Positions 32,091 to 40,006 of a stretch of 46,381 bases of DNA are shown piece by piece. The stretch is taken from assembly GCA_964614215.1 (NCBI GenBank), contig CAZTKP010000003.1:1-46381 (forward strand), read 5' to 3'. Position 1 is the first letter of the stretch. Each line of letters begins with the position of its first letter. This stretch comes from CAZTKP01 sp964614215. GTDB lineage: Bacteria > UBP6 > UBA1177. The notes below the pieces were generated by a model, which was not told the DNA's origin, searched no databases, and saw only the letters and a program-made list of their open reading frames with translations. Position numbers and translations under genes: made by a program.

Positions 32091-32728
32091 AGAAGATCCC
32101 GATCGGGAAAGCATACGATATTCTGAGTGTCTGGGCGGAAAACATTGATCACACTCCGATAATTGATCTCATGGCTGCAGGCGGAGATTCGCCGTGGAAA
32201 ATTTTGGTTTCCACAATGCTTAGCGCAAGAACTAAGGATCAGGTGACAGCCCAGTCTTCAAGAAATCTGTTCAAAGTAGCCGATACTCCGGGAAAAACTG
32301 CAAAACTTTCAATTGAAAGACTGGAAAAGCTCATTTATCCTGTCGGTTTTTACAGAATGAAGGCGAAAAATCTTAAGAAACTGGCTGAGACCATTCACGC
32401 AAACGGTGATAAAGTGCCTGAAACTGTTGAGGAAATGGTTGAACTCCCAGGGATCGGAGTAAAAACGGCATCATTAGTTTTTATTAAAGCCTTCGACGGT
32501 TACGATATCTGTGTTGACACCCATGTTCACAGAATTACCAACATGTGGAACCTCGTAAAAACAGACACTCCCGAAAAAACCAGAGACGCATTAAAGAAAG
32601 TTCTTCCAAAAAAATACTGGAAAAATATCAATCAGTATCTTGTGATGATGGGCCAGACCATCTGCCGTCCCGTCAAACAGGATTGTCACCTTTGTCCACT
32701 GAATAAAATCTGTCCTGCGGTTAAATGA
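32087..32728 (+). CDS. nth: Endonuclease III (DNA glycosylase/AP lyase)
   Basis: 213 residues, the usual Nth length. It excises oxidised pyrimidines and cleaves AP sites in base-excision repair. Helix-hairpin-helix VELPGIGVKTASLVF carries the catalytic Lys, and VDTHVHRITN carries the catalytic Asp. The [4Fe-4S] cluster motif C-x6-C-x2-C-x5-C is complete at the C-terminus (CRPVKQDCHLCPLNKIC). The start overlaps the preceding small gene by 4 bases. Its TGA stop codon (32726-32728) is also the first three bases of the palindromic repeat element that follows. Confidence 0.95.
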   Translation: MKKIPIGKAYDILSVWAENIDHTPIIDLMAAGGDSPWKILVSTMLSARTKDQVTAQSSRNLFKVADTPGKTAKLSIERLEKLIYPVGFYRMKAKNLKKLAETIHANGDKVPETVEEMVELPGIGVKTASLVFIKAFDGYDICVDTHVHRITNMWNLVKTDTPEKTRDALKKVLPKKYWKNINQYLVMMGQTICRPVKQDCHLCPLNKICPAVK

Positions 32729-32831
32729 CCTCTTCCTCACTCCTTCCCCTAAAGGGAAAGGAAGCAGTTTCAATTGGAAAATCAAGATCTTAAGTCCCTT
32801 GCCTTTAGGTAAGGGATTTAGGGAAAGGTCT
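32726..32831 (+). repeat. Palindromic intergenic repeat, copy A
   Basis: A roughly 105-bp element. It begins TGACCTCTTCCTCACTCC and ends GGGAAAGGTC, with imperfect terminal inverted repeats of about 30 bp: both ends read inward as GACCT(C/T)TTCC... leading to CCTAAAGG. The first 55 bases match copy B (33712-33809) with only four differences. The inner half is more diverged. The core is AAGCAGTTTCAATTGG. It lies between convergent nth and the LRR lipoprotein gene and could also act as a bidirectional terminator. No ORF inside. Confidence 0.8.
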
Positions 32832-32842
32832 GTGACTTGTTT

Positions 32843-33628
32843 TCACTCACACTTGGCATAATCCTGATCATCTTCAGAGTCGCCGTTTACAATTCTAAGG
32901 TTTCCATTTTGTTTGAGATATGTCACAGGGCTGAAGTTTGAAATACAGTTACCTTCAACATCCAAAAGTTCAAGAGTCAGCAAAGTTTTTATCGGATCTA
33001 AAGAAACTACTTTATTACCATCAAGATCAAAATTAAATAAACTTTCAAGGTTTGAAACAGGAGTCAAATCCTCTATCTCATTATCCATAACCCATAATGT
33101 CAGCAGTTTATTTAGATTTTCAAGAGGTGAAATATCTGAAATTTTGTTTTCCCAGCCATATAGTTCTTCCAAGGATGTCATGTTTTGAACAAAACTGATA
33201 TCTGAAATTAAGTTTTGTGCAAAACTTAATCTCGTGAGATTAACTAGAGCGCTCAAAGAAGAGGCATCTTCAATCTCATTAAATGAAAGATTTAATTTTT
33301 CCATAGTCGTGCACTTGGAAAGTGGTGTTATATCCTTAATTTTATTGCTCCCTAAATCCAATGATCTCAGGCTAGGTATTTTTTCTATTCCACTAAGATC
33401 TTCAATTCCTAATCCACCACAATAATCTAATGACTTTAAATATTTGACGTCATCAATATATATGGGGCCTTCTTTATTACCAAGTCGTTTTCTCACGCAC
33501 GAATCAAGTCCCGGATCAGGAAAAACAACTTCCTCATTCGGATCAGGTCCAACCTGGTCATCAGGGATACATGACGTTACTGAAATAATCAGTGTCAGTG
33601 TTAAAAGTATTAAAAGCTTTCTTTTCAT
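32843..33628 (-). CDS. Leucine-rich-repeat lipoprotein (internalin-like)
   Basis: 261 residues. Signal with lipobox ending VTSC (Cys20), then a Pro/Asp/Glu linker. A cap segment (DPGLDSCVRKRLGN...) with a Cys pair follows. Then come seven consecutive 22-residue LRRs of the SDS22/internalin type, each on the pattern L-x2-L-x-L-x2-N-x-I-x-D-(I/L)-x-P-L. Examples are LRSLDLGSNKIKDITPL, MEKLNLSFNEIEDASSL, LEELYGWENKISDISPL and LELLDVEGNCISNFSPV. The repeats should form a curved protein-binding solenoid outside the cytoplasm. The gene has GGAG 7 bases before the ATG, its own promoter at 33656-33684, and is bracketed by two direct copies of a palindromic repeat. The partner ligand is unknown. Confidence 0.92.
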   Translation of the reverse strand: MKRKLLILLTLTLIISVTSCIPDDQVGPDPNEEVVFPDPGLDSCVRKRLGNKEGPIYIDDVKYLKSLDYCGGLGIEDLSGIEKIPSLRSLDLGSNKIKDITPLSKCTTMEKLNLSFNEIEDASSLSALVNLTRLSFAQNLISDISFVQNMTSLEELYGWENKISDISPLENLNKLLTLWVMDNEIEDLTPVSNLESLFNFDLDGNKVVSLDPIKTLLTLELLDVEGNCISNFSPVTYLKQNGNLRIVNGDSEDDQDYAKCE

Positions 33629-33655
33629 TTTCTTCTCCGATTCGATTTCAGATGT

Positions 33656-33684
33656 AGAATAAAATTTATAATATTTTGAGTCAA
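33656..33684 (-). promoter_or_regulatory. Putative sigma70-type promoter for the LRR lipoprotein
   Basis: Minus-strand TTGACT (33684-33679), 17-bp spacer, TATTCT (33661-33656), about 28 bases upstream of the LRR start codon. It lies inside the interval bounded by the two repeat copies, so the gene and its promoter form a self-contained unit. Confidence 0.55.
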
Positions 33685-33711
33685 GATTTCTGATATGAAT
33701 GGCGGGCTTTT

Positions 33712-33809
33712 TGACCTCTTCCTCGCTCCTTCTCCTAAAGGAAAAGGAAGCAGTTTCAATTGGAAATATTCTCCCCGTTCCTTTAGGAAAGGGGTCGGGG
33801 GAAAGGTCC
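33712..33809 (+). repeat. Palindromic intergenic repeat, copy B
   Basis: A roughly 98-bp element in the same orientation as copy A (32726-32831). It starts TGACCTCTTCCTCGCTCC and ends GGGGGAAAGGTC. The inverted ends align over about 33 bp (GACCTCTTCCTCGCTCC against GACCTTTCCCCCGACCC, both reaching CCTAAAGGAA), so RNA or single-stranded DNA from it could fold into one long hairpin. It lies between the LRR promoter and the rimO stop codon. Confidence 0.8.
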
Positions 33810-33832
33810 AGAAAAAAGAATTTTGGGGACGG

Positions 33833-35143
33833 TTAATACTCTACGACTTCCGCAATAAAATCAAAGCCTTCTCTTGCTGTGATAAGACATTTCAGATAGG
33901 TTCCGGGTTTTTGATCTTCAATATTTGTGATAATTGTTATTCCGTCAATTTCAGGTGCCTGATGCCAGCCTCTTCCGACTGGGACATTAAGCTGCGGGTC
34001 CATTCCTTCGTAGAGAATTTCCATTTCAGTTCCGACAAATCTGTCAAGACGTTTTTCCATCATGATCCCGACTGCTTTTTCAATTTCGTCACTTCTTTGC
34101 TGAGCAGTTTTTTCAGGGATGGATCTCATTTTGTAAGCCGCGGTATGTTCCTCTTTTGAATATTGAAAAGCTCCTGCATAATCAAAGTGATTTTCTTTAA
34201 TAAAGTTCATGAGCATATCATGGTCTTTTTTCTTTTCAGCTGGAAAAGATGAGATGAAAGTGGTTCTTAAGGTATAATTTTCACCACAGGTTTTCTTAAT
34301 TAATTCAATTGTTTTATTGATGTCTTCAAGCGTGTAATGTCTATTCATTTTTTTAAGAACTTCAGTGCTTACATGCTGAACAGGGATCTCAAAATAGGGC
34401 ATTATCTTGTCAAGTTCATTCATCTTTTTTATGAGATCTTCAGTGATCCTCGAAAGATAGAAGTACATCACACGAACTTTGAAGTCTCCGCTTATTTCAT
34501 CAATTAATTCAAGTAGTTGAACTAGAGTTGATTTGCTCTTTGAACCGTATTTAGTTGTGTCCTGAGAAATAAGAACAACCTCTTTAATTCCTCTGTTAAC
34601 AAGATTTGTGACTTCAGTGACAATATCCTGCGAATCTCTTTCTCTGTATCTTCCGCGAATGTTGGGAATTGAGCAGTATGTACACCAGTTGTCACAGCCG
34701 TCAGCAATTTTCACGTAGGCAGTGTGCGGAGAAAGTGTCAGACATCTGTCAAAGGAGCTGTTTACAATAAATTTCGGTTCTTCAACTATGTCGGACTTCG
34801 ACTTTTCCACAAGATTCACAAGTACCGGAATATCGTTAATGCCGACAACAAGATCAGCTTCGGGAAGCATTTCTTTAAGATTCGGATATAGTTGGGGAAG
34901 ACAACCTGCAACACAGATCTTTGAACCGTTTTTTCGGATCTCATTAAGTTCAAAAAACCTTGAAATTGATTCTTCTCTGGCTGGCAGAATAAAGCTGCAA
35001 GTGTTTAGAATTATAAGATCGGCCTCGGATTCATCCTGAGTTAACTCCCATCCTTTGTTCAGGAAAGATGAAAGGATAACTTCAGAATCCACGCGGTTTT
35101 TCGGACATCCAAGTGATTCGAGATAAAGTTTCTGATATTTCAT
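33833..35143 (-). CDS. rimO: Ribosomal protein S12 methylthiotransferase
   Basis: 436 residues, the usual RimO length. It adds a methylthio group to the conserved Asp of ribosomal protein S12. The N-terminal UPF0004 domain binds one [4Fe-4S] through Cys in ESLGCPKNRVDSE, NTCSFI and VAGCLPQ. The radical-SAM core has C-x3-C-x2-C in ADGCDNWCTYCSIP, followed by NIRGRYRERD, the block that separates RimO/MiaB enzymes. PVQHVSTEVLKKMNR is also typical. A C-terminal TRAM domain (about 375-436) follows. SLGCPKN-x-VDSE favours RimO over MiaB. Its ATG overlaps the previous stop by 4 bases (ATGA). It is the last gene of the six-gene minus-strand operon. Confidence 0.95.
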   Translation of the reverse strand: MKYQKLYLESLGCPKNRVDSEVILSSFLNKGWELTQDESEADLIILNTCSFILPAREESISRFFELNEIRKNGSKICVAGCLPQLYPNLKEMLPEADLVVGINDIPVLVNLVEKSKSDIVEEPKFIVNSSFDRCLTLSPHTAYVKIADGCDNWCTYCSIPNIRGRYRERDSQDIVTEVTNLVNRGIKEVVLISQDTTKYGSKSKSTLVQLLELIDEISGDFKVRVMYFYLSRITEDLIKKMNELDKIMPYFEIPVQHVSTEVLKKMNRHYTLEDINKTIELIKKTCGENYTLRTTFISSFPAEKKKDHDMLMNFIKENHFDYAGAFQYSKEEHTAAYKMRSIPEKTAQQRSDEIEKAVGIMMEKRLDRFVGTEMEILYEGMDPQLNVPVGRGWHQAPEIDGITIITNIEDQKPGTYLKCLITAREGFDFIAEVVEY

Positions 35144-35841
35144 TTTTTAGAACGGATAACTCTGAAATCCTCAATTCTTAAGAGCTTTTTGCCTTTTTCC
35201 CGCTTGGGAATGAAGTTAAGCGCATCGTCCTTTTTCAGAAAAAGCAGAGGAGCATACCTGAGATTTCTCGGGTCCTGCGGATCCACAATGGAATCCTTGA
35301 ACATAAAGGGAATAGCAAGACGCTGCCTTCCGTAGTATCTGCGGAAAGGACCTTTTTCTGCTCGTTTCTTTATCACAATATCTATAAAGAAAAGTTCCTG
35401 TTCCTTGCTGAAAGAAGTTGCCGCGACAACACATTCAACAACGTTTTCTTTATTAAGAGGCATTTCCTTTTTAGCAGTAAAAATAGGCATGTCCTTGTTT
35501 TTTAAAAGTTTTTCTCCTGTAGAAGGAAGAGTGATGCCTATTTCAACCTTGTTGAGAATATTAAAAAGAGAGTTCACATTTGTTGAGGAAAAGAAAAGAG
35601 TTGAGCCGATAACCTCTATGCTCATGTTGGGGAAAAGCTCGATCAGTTTTGAACGCAGTTCGGATTTTTTCACACCTTCTGCGGGTTCAAGTATTACACC
35701 TCCTCCTTTCTCATTCCAAGACTGAATAAGAACAGGTATCCATGAACCGTCCACGCCCTTGATGACTACAGGATCGGCTCCCAGTGAACTGATCGAAATA
35801 AATAGGATAAGAACTGCAATAAATTTTGCATATGATCTCAT
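35140..35841 (-). CDS. Exported protein of unknown function between lgt and rimO
   Basis: 233 residues from the ATG at 35841, with AGGAG 9 bases upstream. A longer frame to 35892 lies inside lgt and lacks a signal. The N-terminus RSYAKFIAVLILFISISSLG is a Sec signal with cleavage near SLGA-D. The mature protein is small, with charged alpha/beta segments (VVIKGVDGSWIPVLIQ; KSELRSKLIELFPNM; IEVIGSTLFFSS), then a strand-rich basic C-terminal half (KGPFRRYYGRQRLAIPF). The family is not recognised. Overlaps of 4 bases on both sides (lgt upstream, rimO downstream) show it belongs to the operon. Confidence 0.8.
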   Translation of the reverse strand: MRSYAKFIAVLILFISISSLGADPVVIKGVDGSWIPVLIQSWNEKGGGVILEPAEGVKKSELRSKLIELFPNMSIEVIGSTLFFSSTNVNSLFNILNKVEIGITLPSTGEKLLKNKDMPIFTAKKEMPLNKENVVECVVAATSFSKEQELFFIDIVIKKRAEKGPFRRYYGRQRLAIPFMFKDSIVDPQDPRNLRYAPLLFLKKDDALNFIPKREKGKKLLRIEDFRVIRSKK

Positions 35842-36704
35842 TTTTTTTCTCCTTTTTCCGGACCTTTTCTGATAGCTCCAACAAGTGCCCATATTCCGAA
35901 GAGAACAAAAGGAATGCTCAGATACTGTCCCATTGTGAGGCCCTGCTGAAGGGTCTGGAATTCCTTAACAAATTCAATGAGAAACCTGAAAGTGAAGTAC
36001 AGGGTGAGAAAGATGCCTGCATAGATCCCTGGCATTTTTCTGTCTTTATAAATAACCGATACGACATACATGATGATAAGAATTGTCAGTCCGCCGGCAG
36101 CTTCGTAAAGCTGAGAAGGATGTCTCACCGGCCAGTACTGGATAAGACAGTCCATTGAACTGATATCACAGTTACCTGTTGCCAGATTTTTTGCAATATT
36201 GTAGTCGTTACCGTGTTTCAGGAACTTAATTCCCCAGGGGAGGTCAGTAACTCTTCCAACGATCTCGCTGTTAAAGAAGTTTCCTATTCTGACTAAAGTT
36301 GCCCCCACCGCTGCTGCAAAAACAATTCCGTCTGAAAGCTCAAAGAACTTTATCTTATACTTCTTAATGAACAGAAAAACAGCTGTAATAAGTCCGATGG
36401 TAGCTCCGTGGCTTGCGACGCCGCCTTTATAAATCTTCAATATTTCCAACGGATTAGACAGATAATACTGAGGCTCGTAGAAAAAACAGTGAATGAGTCT
36501 GGCTCCAAGCACAACACCCAGAACTCCCCAGAGAAGGAAGTCATCAGCCATTTTATCTTTAAAACCGTACTGCCTTAAGATCCTTCTCATAAGGTAGAAT
36601 CCGATAAGTATTGTCGATGCGAAAAAAAGTCCGTAGTAACGAATCGGAACAGACCCGATCTGTATCATTACAGGGTCTGCGTTCCAGGTGAAAGCAGTGT
36701 TCAT
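35838..36704 (-). CDS. lgt: Prolipoprotein diacylglyceryl transferase
   Basis: 288 residues with about seven transmembrane helices. It transfers diacylglycerol from phosphatidylglycerol to the lipobox Cys of prolipoproteins in the inner membrane. The Lgt signature is present as LVRIGNFFNSEIVGRVTDLPWG (core RIGNF-N-E-x-GR), along with RYYGLFFA near the N-terminus, GGVASHGATIGL, and RHPSQLYEAAGG. A GGAG lies about 8 bases before the ATG. It is preceded by a lipoprotein gene (15 bases) and overlaps the following exported-protein gene by 4 bases. The two lipoproteins in the same operon and others nearby are its likely substrates. Confidence 0.96.
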   Translation of the reverse strand: MNTAFTWNADPVMIQIGSVPIRYYGLFFASTILIGFYLMRRILRQYGFKDKMADDFLLWGVLGVVLGARLIHCFFYEPQYYLSNPLEILKIYKGGVASHGATIGLITAVFLFIKKYKIKFFELSDGIVFAAAVGATLVRIGNFFNSEIVGRVTDLPWGIKFLKHGNDYNIAKNLATGNCDISSMDCLIQYWPVRHPSQLYEAAGGLTILIIMYVVSVIYKDRKMPGIYAGIFLTLYFTFRFLIEFVKEFQTLQQGLTMGQYLSIPFVLFGIWALVGAIRKGPEKGEKK

Positions 36705-36719
36705 CAGGGATCTCCGTGA

Positions 36720-37877
36720 TCAGTTTAGAGGTTCAACATTAAAATAAAGTTCAGCCTTAAGGTCGGCATCAAGAACACCCGTAGGTCTTCCTGACTGGGG
36801 AAAGAATTTATAGACGCTTTTGGCACCTATCTGAAAGTTCAGCTTCTTGATAGATGTCTGAAGGATATCCTTTCCGTCGTAAGTATATGTAAGATCGAGC
36901 TGGTCTCCGATCTTTATGGATTCTGTTCCGAACATTCCGATCATATATTTCTCTCTTATCTCGGTCTTGTCTTCAAAGTAGTTCTCAAGTTCTCCGTCAA
37001 CATTAACTCCCTGTGCGGTGCAGTCGGTCTCATCGAAAGATTCGCACTTAGTTCCGTCAGCTTTGAAAGGGGCGACAGGCTGACTGAAAAGTTCTGCGGC
37101 AATTGAGAATCTGAAGGTGTTCTGGTCGGCAGTCTGAGGTGTGTCTGTGATAGTGAAAGACAGTTCGTTAAGAGTAGCAGAGTAGATCTTGCTCAGATAC
37201 TGTTTATAATCCTTAAGTTCTTTCTGCTCGGCAAGAAGGATCGTTATTGATGAATTTTCATGCATGAGTGCGAGATAGATGCACTGACTGTTCATTTGGG
37301 CATTAGTTCTGTCAGCATCGTTACAGTATGTGTTCCTTTCAGTTTTGTCAGCATCATTTAAGTTGCAGTAAATATCTAAGTTTTCTATCACCATCTTTGT
37401 TCCGCCGTCCTCAAATGTATTATCCTCGGCAAAGTCGCAGATGGAAAACGTTATGCTTTCACTGAACGTTTGCTGTTGAGAAGATTGTCCCGGAACAGTT
37501 ATCGTTGCATTGAAAACAATAGTTTTATTGACAGTTGCGCCGGTAATGAGATCAAGGAAGTCATCGATAGTAAGGGTCGGATAAGTTACAGCGAACTCGG
37601 TTGCTGCATTTGATCCGAACTGGTCTGAGATGTCCTGTTCTATCTGAGATTTTATGGGCTTAGCGACCTCGTCGGTGACACTCTGCGTCTGTGTCATAAG
37701 AACATTGTCGATCATTGTAAGTCCGTTCTCTATCTCCAGAGTGTACTTTGACGGACTCGTGGCCTGATCGTCGGAAAAAGGATATTCCACTGTTATTGGA
37801 ATAAGCAGAAATTCCGAGCAGGAGATCATCGACAGTGCCAGCAGTATCGTGGCAATGACTTTAAAATTAACCTTCAT
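36720..37877 (-). CDS. Lipoprotein of unknown function in the prfB-lgt operon
   Basis: 385 residues from the ATG at 37877. Signal with lipobox MISC (Cys20). The longer frame (to 37967) lies inside prfB and has no signal. The mature part is Thr/Asp/Gln-rich and strand-forming, with a Cys-rich centre (CDFAED, CNLNDADK, YCNDADRTNAQMNSQC) and C-terminal KCESFDETDCTAQG. This suggests a beta-rich, disulfide-bonded envelope protein. A Tyr/Phe-containing C-terminal strand region (YDGKDILQTSIKKLNFQI) follows. The family is not recognised. Its start overlaps the prfB end by 11 bases with a weak GGGG Shine-Dalgarno, so translation is likely coupled. Confidence 0.82.
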   Translation of the reverse strand: MKVNFKVIATILLALSMISCSEFLLIPITVEYPFSDDQATSPSKYTLEIENGLTMIDNVLMTQTQSVTDEVAKPIKSQIEQDISDQFGSNAATEFAVTYPTLTIDDFLDLITGATVNKTIVFNATITVPGQSSQQQTFSESITFSICDFAEDNTFEDGGTKMVIENLDIYCNLNDADKTERNTYCNDADRTNAQMNSQCIYLALMHENSSITILLAEQKELKDYKQYLSKIYSATLNELSFTITDTPQTADQNTFRFSIAAELFSQPVAPFKADGTKCESFDETDCTAQGVNVDGELENYFEDKTEIREKYMIGMFGTESIKIGDQLDLTYTYDGKDILQTSIKKLNFQIGAKSVYKFFPQSGRPTGVLDADLKAELYFNVEPLN

Positions 37878-38988
37878 AGTGTTGCCCCATTTTAAGTAAA
37901 TAATTTTCCATGAAATTATCCAGGATCTCTTCTCCGTCAAGGACTGCCTCAGCGTTTCCGGTCTCAAAATTTGTCCTGTGATCTTTAACCATCTTATATG
38001 GATGGAGAACGTAACTTCTTATCTGAGAACCGAAGTCTATACCCATTTTCTGTTTCTCGTATTCAGCGTTTTCCTCCATCTTTTTCTCCATTTCAACTTC
38101 GTAAAGTTTGGAGCGTAGGATCTTCATAGCCGTAGCCTTGTTCTTGTGCTGGCTCCTTTCGTTCTGGCACTGAACGACTATTCCTGTCGGAATGTGAGTT
38201 ATTCTTATTGCGGAATCGGTCGTATTGATATGCTGTCCACCTGCGCCGCTTGCACGGAAGGTGTCTATTTTGAGGTCTTTTTCCTCAATATCTATCTCGA
38301 TCGAATCGTCAATTTCAGGTGTCACGAAAGCACTTGAAAAAGATGTGTGTCTTCTCTTGTTGGAATCGAAAGGAGATATCCTTACGAGTCTGTGAACTCC
38401 AATCTCCGCCTTGAGGTATCCGAAGGCGTAATCTCCTGAAATTATTATTGTTATGCTCTTTATCCCCGCTGCGTCATCGCCTGTGACCTTGTCGATAACT
38501 TCAACAGAGAAACCTCTTCTCTCAGCCCAGCGCAGATACATTCTTGAAAGCATTACAGCCCAGTCCTGAGACTCTCTTCCACCTGCACCGGCATTAATAC
38601 TTATGATAGCATTAAGGTGGTCGGTCTTTCCTCCGAGCATTTTCTGAAATTCAACTTTTTCAAGAGCTTTTTCCGTAACAGTGAGGGCTTTTTCAGTATC
38701 TTCTTCAAGAGATCCGTCCTCTTCAAGAAGTTCTCTGACAAGGACAAGTTCCTCAAAACTGTTCTCAAGTTTCACAAAAAGTTCAATGCTGCTTTCCAGC
38801 ATTCTTTTTTCCTTGTTTATCGAGGTCATTCTGCTGTTATCCGACCAGATATCGGGATCTTTCAGAAGTTCATCAAGTTCCACGAGTCTTTTTTTCTTTT
38901 CCTCAATATTGAGCGACTTGTAAAGAATGTCCGCTTTTTTTCTGTATTCTTCGATTTTCTGGTCAATTTCCTTAAGGTTCAAAGCCAT
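37867..38988 (-). CDS. prfB: Peptide chain release factor 2 (no programmed frameshift)
   Basis: 373 residues in one uninterrupted frame. It recognises UAA/UGA stop codons. Identity as RF2 rather than RF1 comes from the SPF tripeptide in RISPFDSNKRRHTSF. The catalytic GGQ loop is in ASGAGGQHINTTDSAIRI. RF2-typical blocks: GGRESQDWAVMLSRMYLRW; ISGDYAFGYLKAEIGVHR; and ERSQHKNKATAMKILRSK. The E. coli-type autoregulatory UGA/+1 frameshift site after about codon 25 is absent. Codons for KADILYKSLNIEEKKKRL read straight through. The start lies 2 bases after the preceding gene, whose final codons supply the GGGAGTAGAG Shine-Dalgarno. Confidence 0.96.
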   Translation of the reverse strand: MALNLKEIDQKIEEYRKKADILYKSLNIEEKKKRLVELDELLKDPDIWSDNSRMTSINKEKRMLESSIELFVKLENSFEELVLVRELLEEDGSLEEDTEKALTVTEKALEKVEFQKMLGGKTDHLNAIISINAGAGGRESQDWAVMLSRMYLRWAERRGFSVEVIDKVTGDDAAGIKSITIIISGDYAFGYLKAEIGVHRLVRISPFDSNKRRHTSFSSAFVTPEIDDSIEIDIEEKDLKIDTFRASGAGGQHINTTDSAIRITHIPTGIVVQCQNERSQHKNKATAMKILRSKLYEVEMEKKMEENAEYEKQKMGIDFGSQIRSYVLHPYKMVKDHRTNFETGNAEAVLDGEEILDNFMENYLLKMGQHYEG

Positions 38989-38990
38989 CT

Positions 38991-39821
38991 CTACTCCCAG
39001 TCCAGATTGTTCAGGTTTATTTTTGCTCCGTACTCACTTATCATTGTGTTCTGGTAGCTGTTCCACTTTTCCTTGTCCTGTGAATTCACAAGTTTTTCAA
39101 TTATCAGAGGATACGCCCTTAAAAAACTCAGATGTCTTTTATATGCATATCCTGCAACCTCAATGATGGTGTAAAAATTATCACTGTCAAGATATGGTCC
39201 CAGAATTTCACCGGGAAGTGATGAAAGAACATCCTTTTTCCAAAGTTCGTCCATTACATCTTCACTGAAAAGACCCCAGTCGCCATTGTTCCTTGAAAGA
39301 GTATCGTCATCGGAAAATCTTGCCGACAGCATTCTGATGCTTGCTCCGTTTCTCAGCTGTTCAAGGATCGCTGTCGCGGATTTTTTCGAATATGTCCTTA
39401 TGGCGTAAAGTCTGTGAAGCTTGTCACGGTGGAACTCGTCCTTGTGCTTGAGGTAATATTTTTTCACAGTCTCGTCATCAATCGAAAAAAGTTCTTTTTT
39501 TGTCTTTCTGCGCATGTAGTCAATGACGTTCTTCCTTTTGAAGTCAGTTATCTTGTTGGCTATTTCCGGAATGTTCTCAACACCTTCCTTCATCCCCGCC
39601 TCATAGAGCAGCTTGTCGGAAAGTTCACGCATCAAATAGTTTTCTCTCATCTCTTTAGAATCATCAAGACCGTTCCTGCGGAGCCACAGAGTGTATTTTC
39701 CCTTGAAATCAGAAACGGAAACCACTTCACCCTTGAAAACATACATTATATTGGAATCGTTGTTCCTTCCACATGAAAGCACAGTGATAAGAACAAGAAT
39801 AAGTAAGATGAGCCGCTTCAT
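38991..39821 (-). CDS. Lipoprotein peptidyl-prolyl isomerase, PpiC/parvulin type
   Basis: 276 residues. Short signal with lipobox VLSC (Cys17). An N-terminal helical chaperone-like region (about 30-125) with KVTD/FKRKNVIDYMRRKT helices is followed by a parvulin domain (about 130-225). Key parvulin elements: YAIRTYSKKSATAILEQL, the ARFSDDDTLSRNNGDWGLF block (family S-D-x-S-x-x-GGDLG), and LPGEILGPYLDSDNFYTIIEV. A helical tail follows. This is the SurA/PrsA/PpiC architecture. As a lipoprotein it would assist folding or outer-membrane assembly in the periplasm. It is the first gene of the operon that also encodes Lgt. Promoter at 39845-39873 and a GGGGGA Shine-Dalgarno. Confidence 0.88.
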   Translation of the reverse strand: MKRLILLILVLITVLSCGRNNDSNIMYVFKGEVVSVSDFKGKYTLWLRRNGLDDSKEMRENYLMRELSDKLLYEAGMKEGVENIPEIANKITDFKRKNVIDYMRRKTKKELFSIDDETVKKYYLKHKDEFHRDKLHRLYAIRTYSKKSATAILEQLRNGASIRMLSARFSDDDTLSRNNGDWGLFSEDVMDELWKKDVLSSLPGEILGPYLDSDNFYTIIEVAGYAYKRHLSFLRAYPLIIEKLVNSQDKEKWNSYQNTMISEYGAKINLNNLDWE

Positions 39822-39844
39822 TTTTCCCCCTAAAAGTGGCTGAC

Positions 39845-39873
39845 ATTTTACTACAAATGTGTGGACATTACAA
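39845..39873 (-). promoter_or_regulatory. Putative sigma70-type promoter of the ppiC-prfB-lgt-rimO operon
   Basis: Minus-strand TTGTAA (39873-39868), 17-bp spacer, TAAAAT (39850-39845), 23 bases upstream of the start codon of the first operon gene. Confidence 0.5.
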
Positions 39874-39920
39874 GTTGAGCTTATACATAAGATAATTTAG
39901 GGGATAAGTGGCATCTTCAT

Positions 39921-39967
39921 ACTTTTCTTGATATCTGATGACGGCATCATCAAAATACAAGAAAAGT
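39921..39967. repeat. 47-base nested inverted repeat (possible structured RNA element)
   Basis: Outer arms ACTTTTCTTG (39921-39930) and CAAGAAAAGT (39958-39967) are perfectly complementary. Inside a 5x5 internal loop, TGATGA (39936-39941) pairs with TCATCA (39947-39952) around the loop CGGCA. There is no adjacent T-tract, so a plain terminator is unlikely. Confidence 0.65.
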
Positions 39968-39981
39968 TATGTTTTAAAAGC

Positions 39982-40006
39982 AGTTGTTAAGTAATCCTTA
40001 ACAACT
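39982..40006. repeat. 10-bp perfect inverted repeat
   Basis: AGTTGTTAAG (39982-39991) and CTTAACAACT (39997-40006) around TAATC. It lies 15 bases beyond the 47-base hairpin. It could be an operator half-site pair or part of the same structured element. Confidence 0.55.

Noticed and set aside
190..39996. Shared 14-mer GTTGTTAAGTAATC at 190-203 and 39983-39996
   Set aside because: A match of this length is expected by chance a few times in an AT-rich window of this size, and the inverted partner present at 39997 is absent at the first site.
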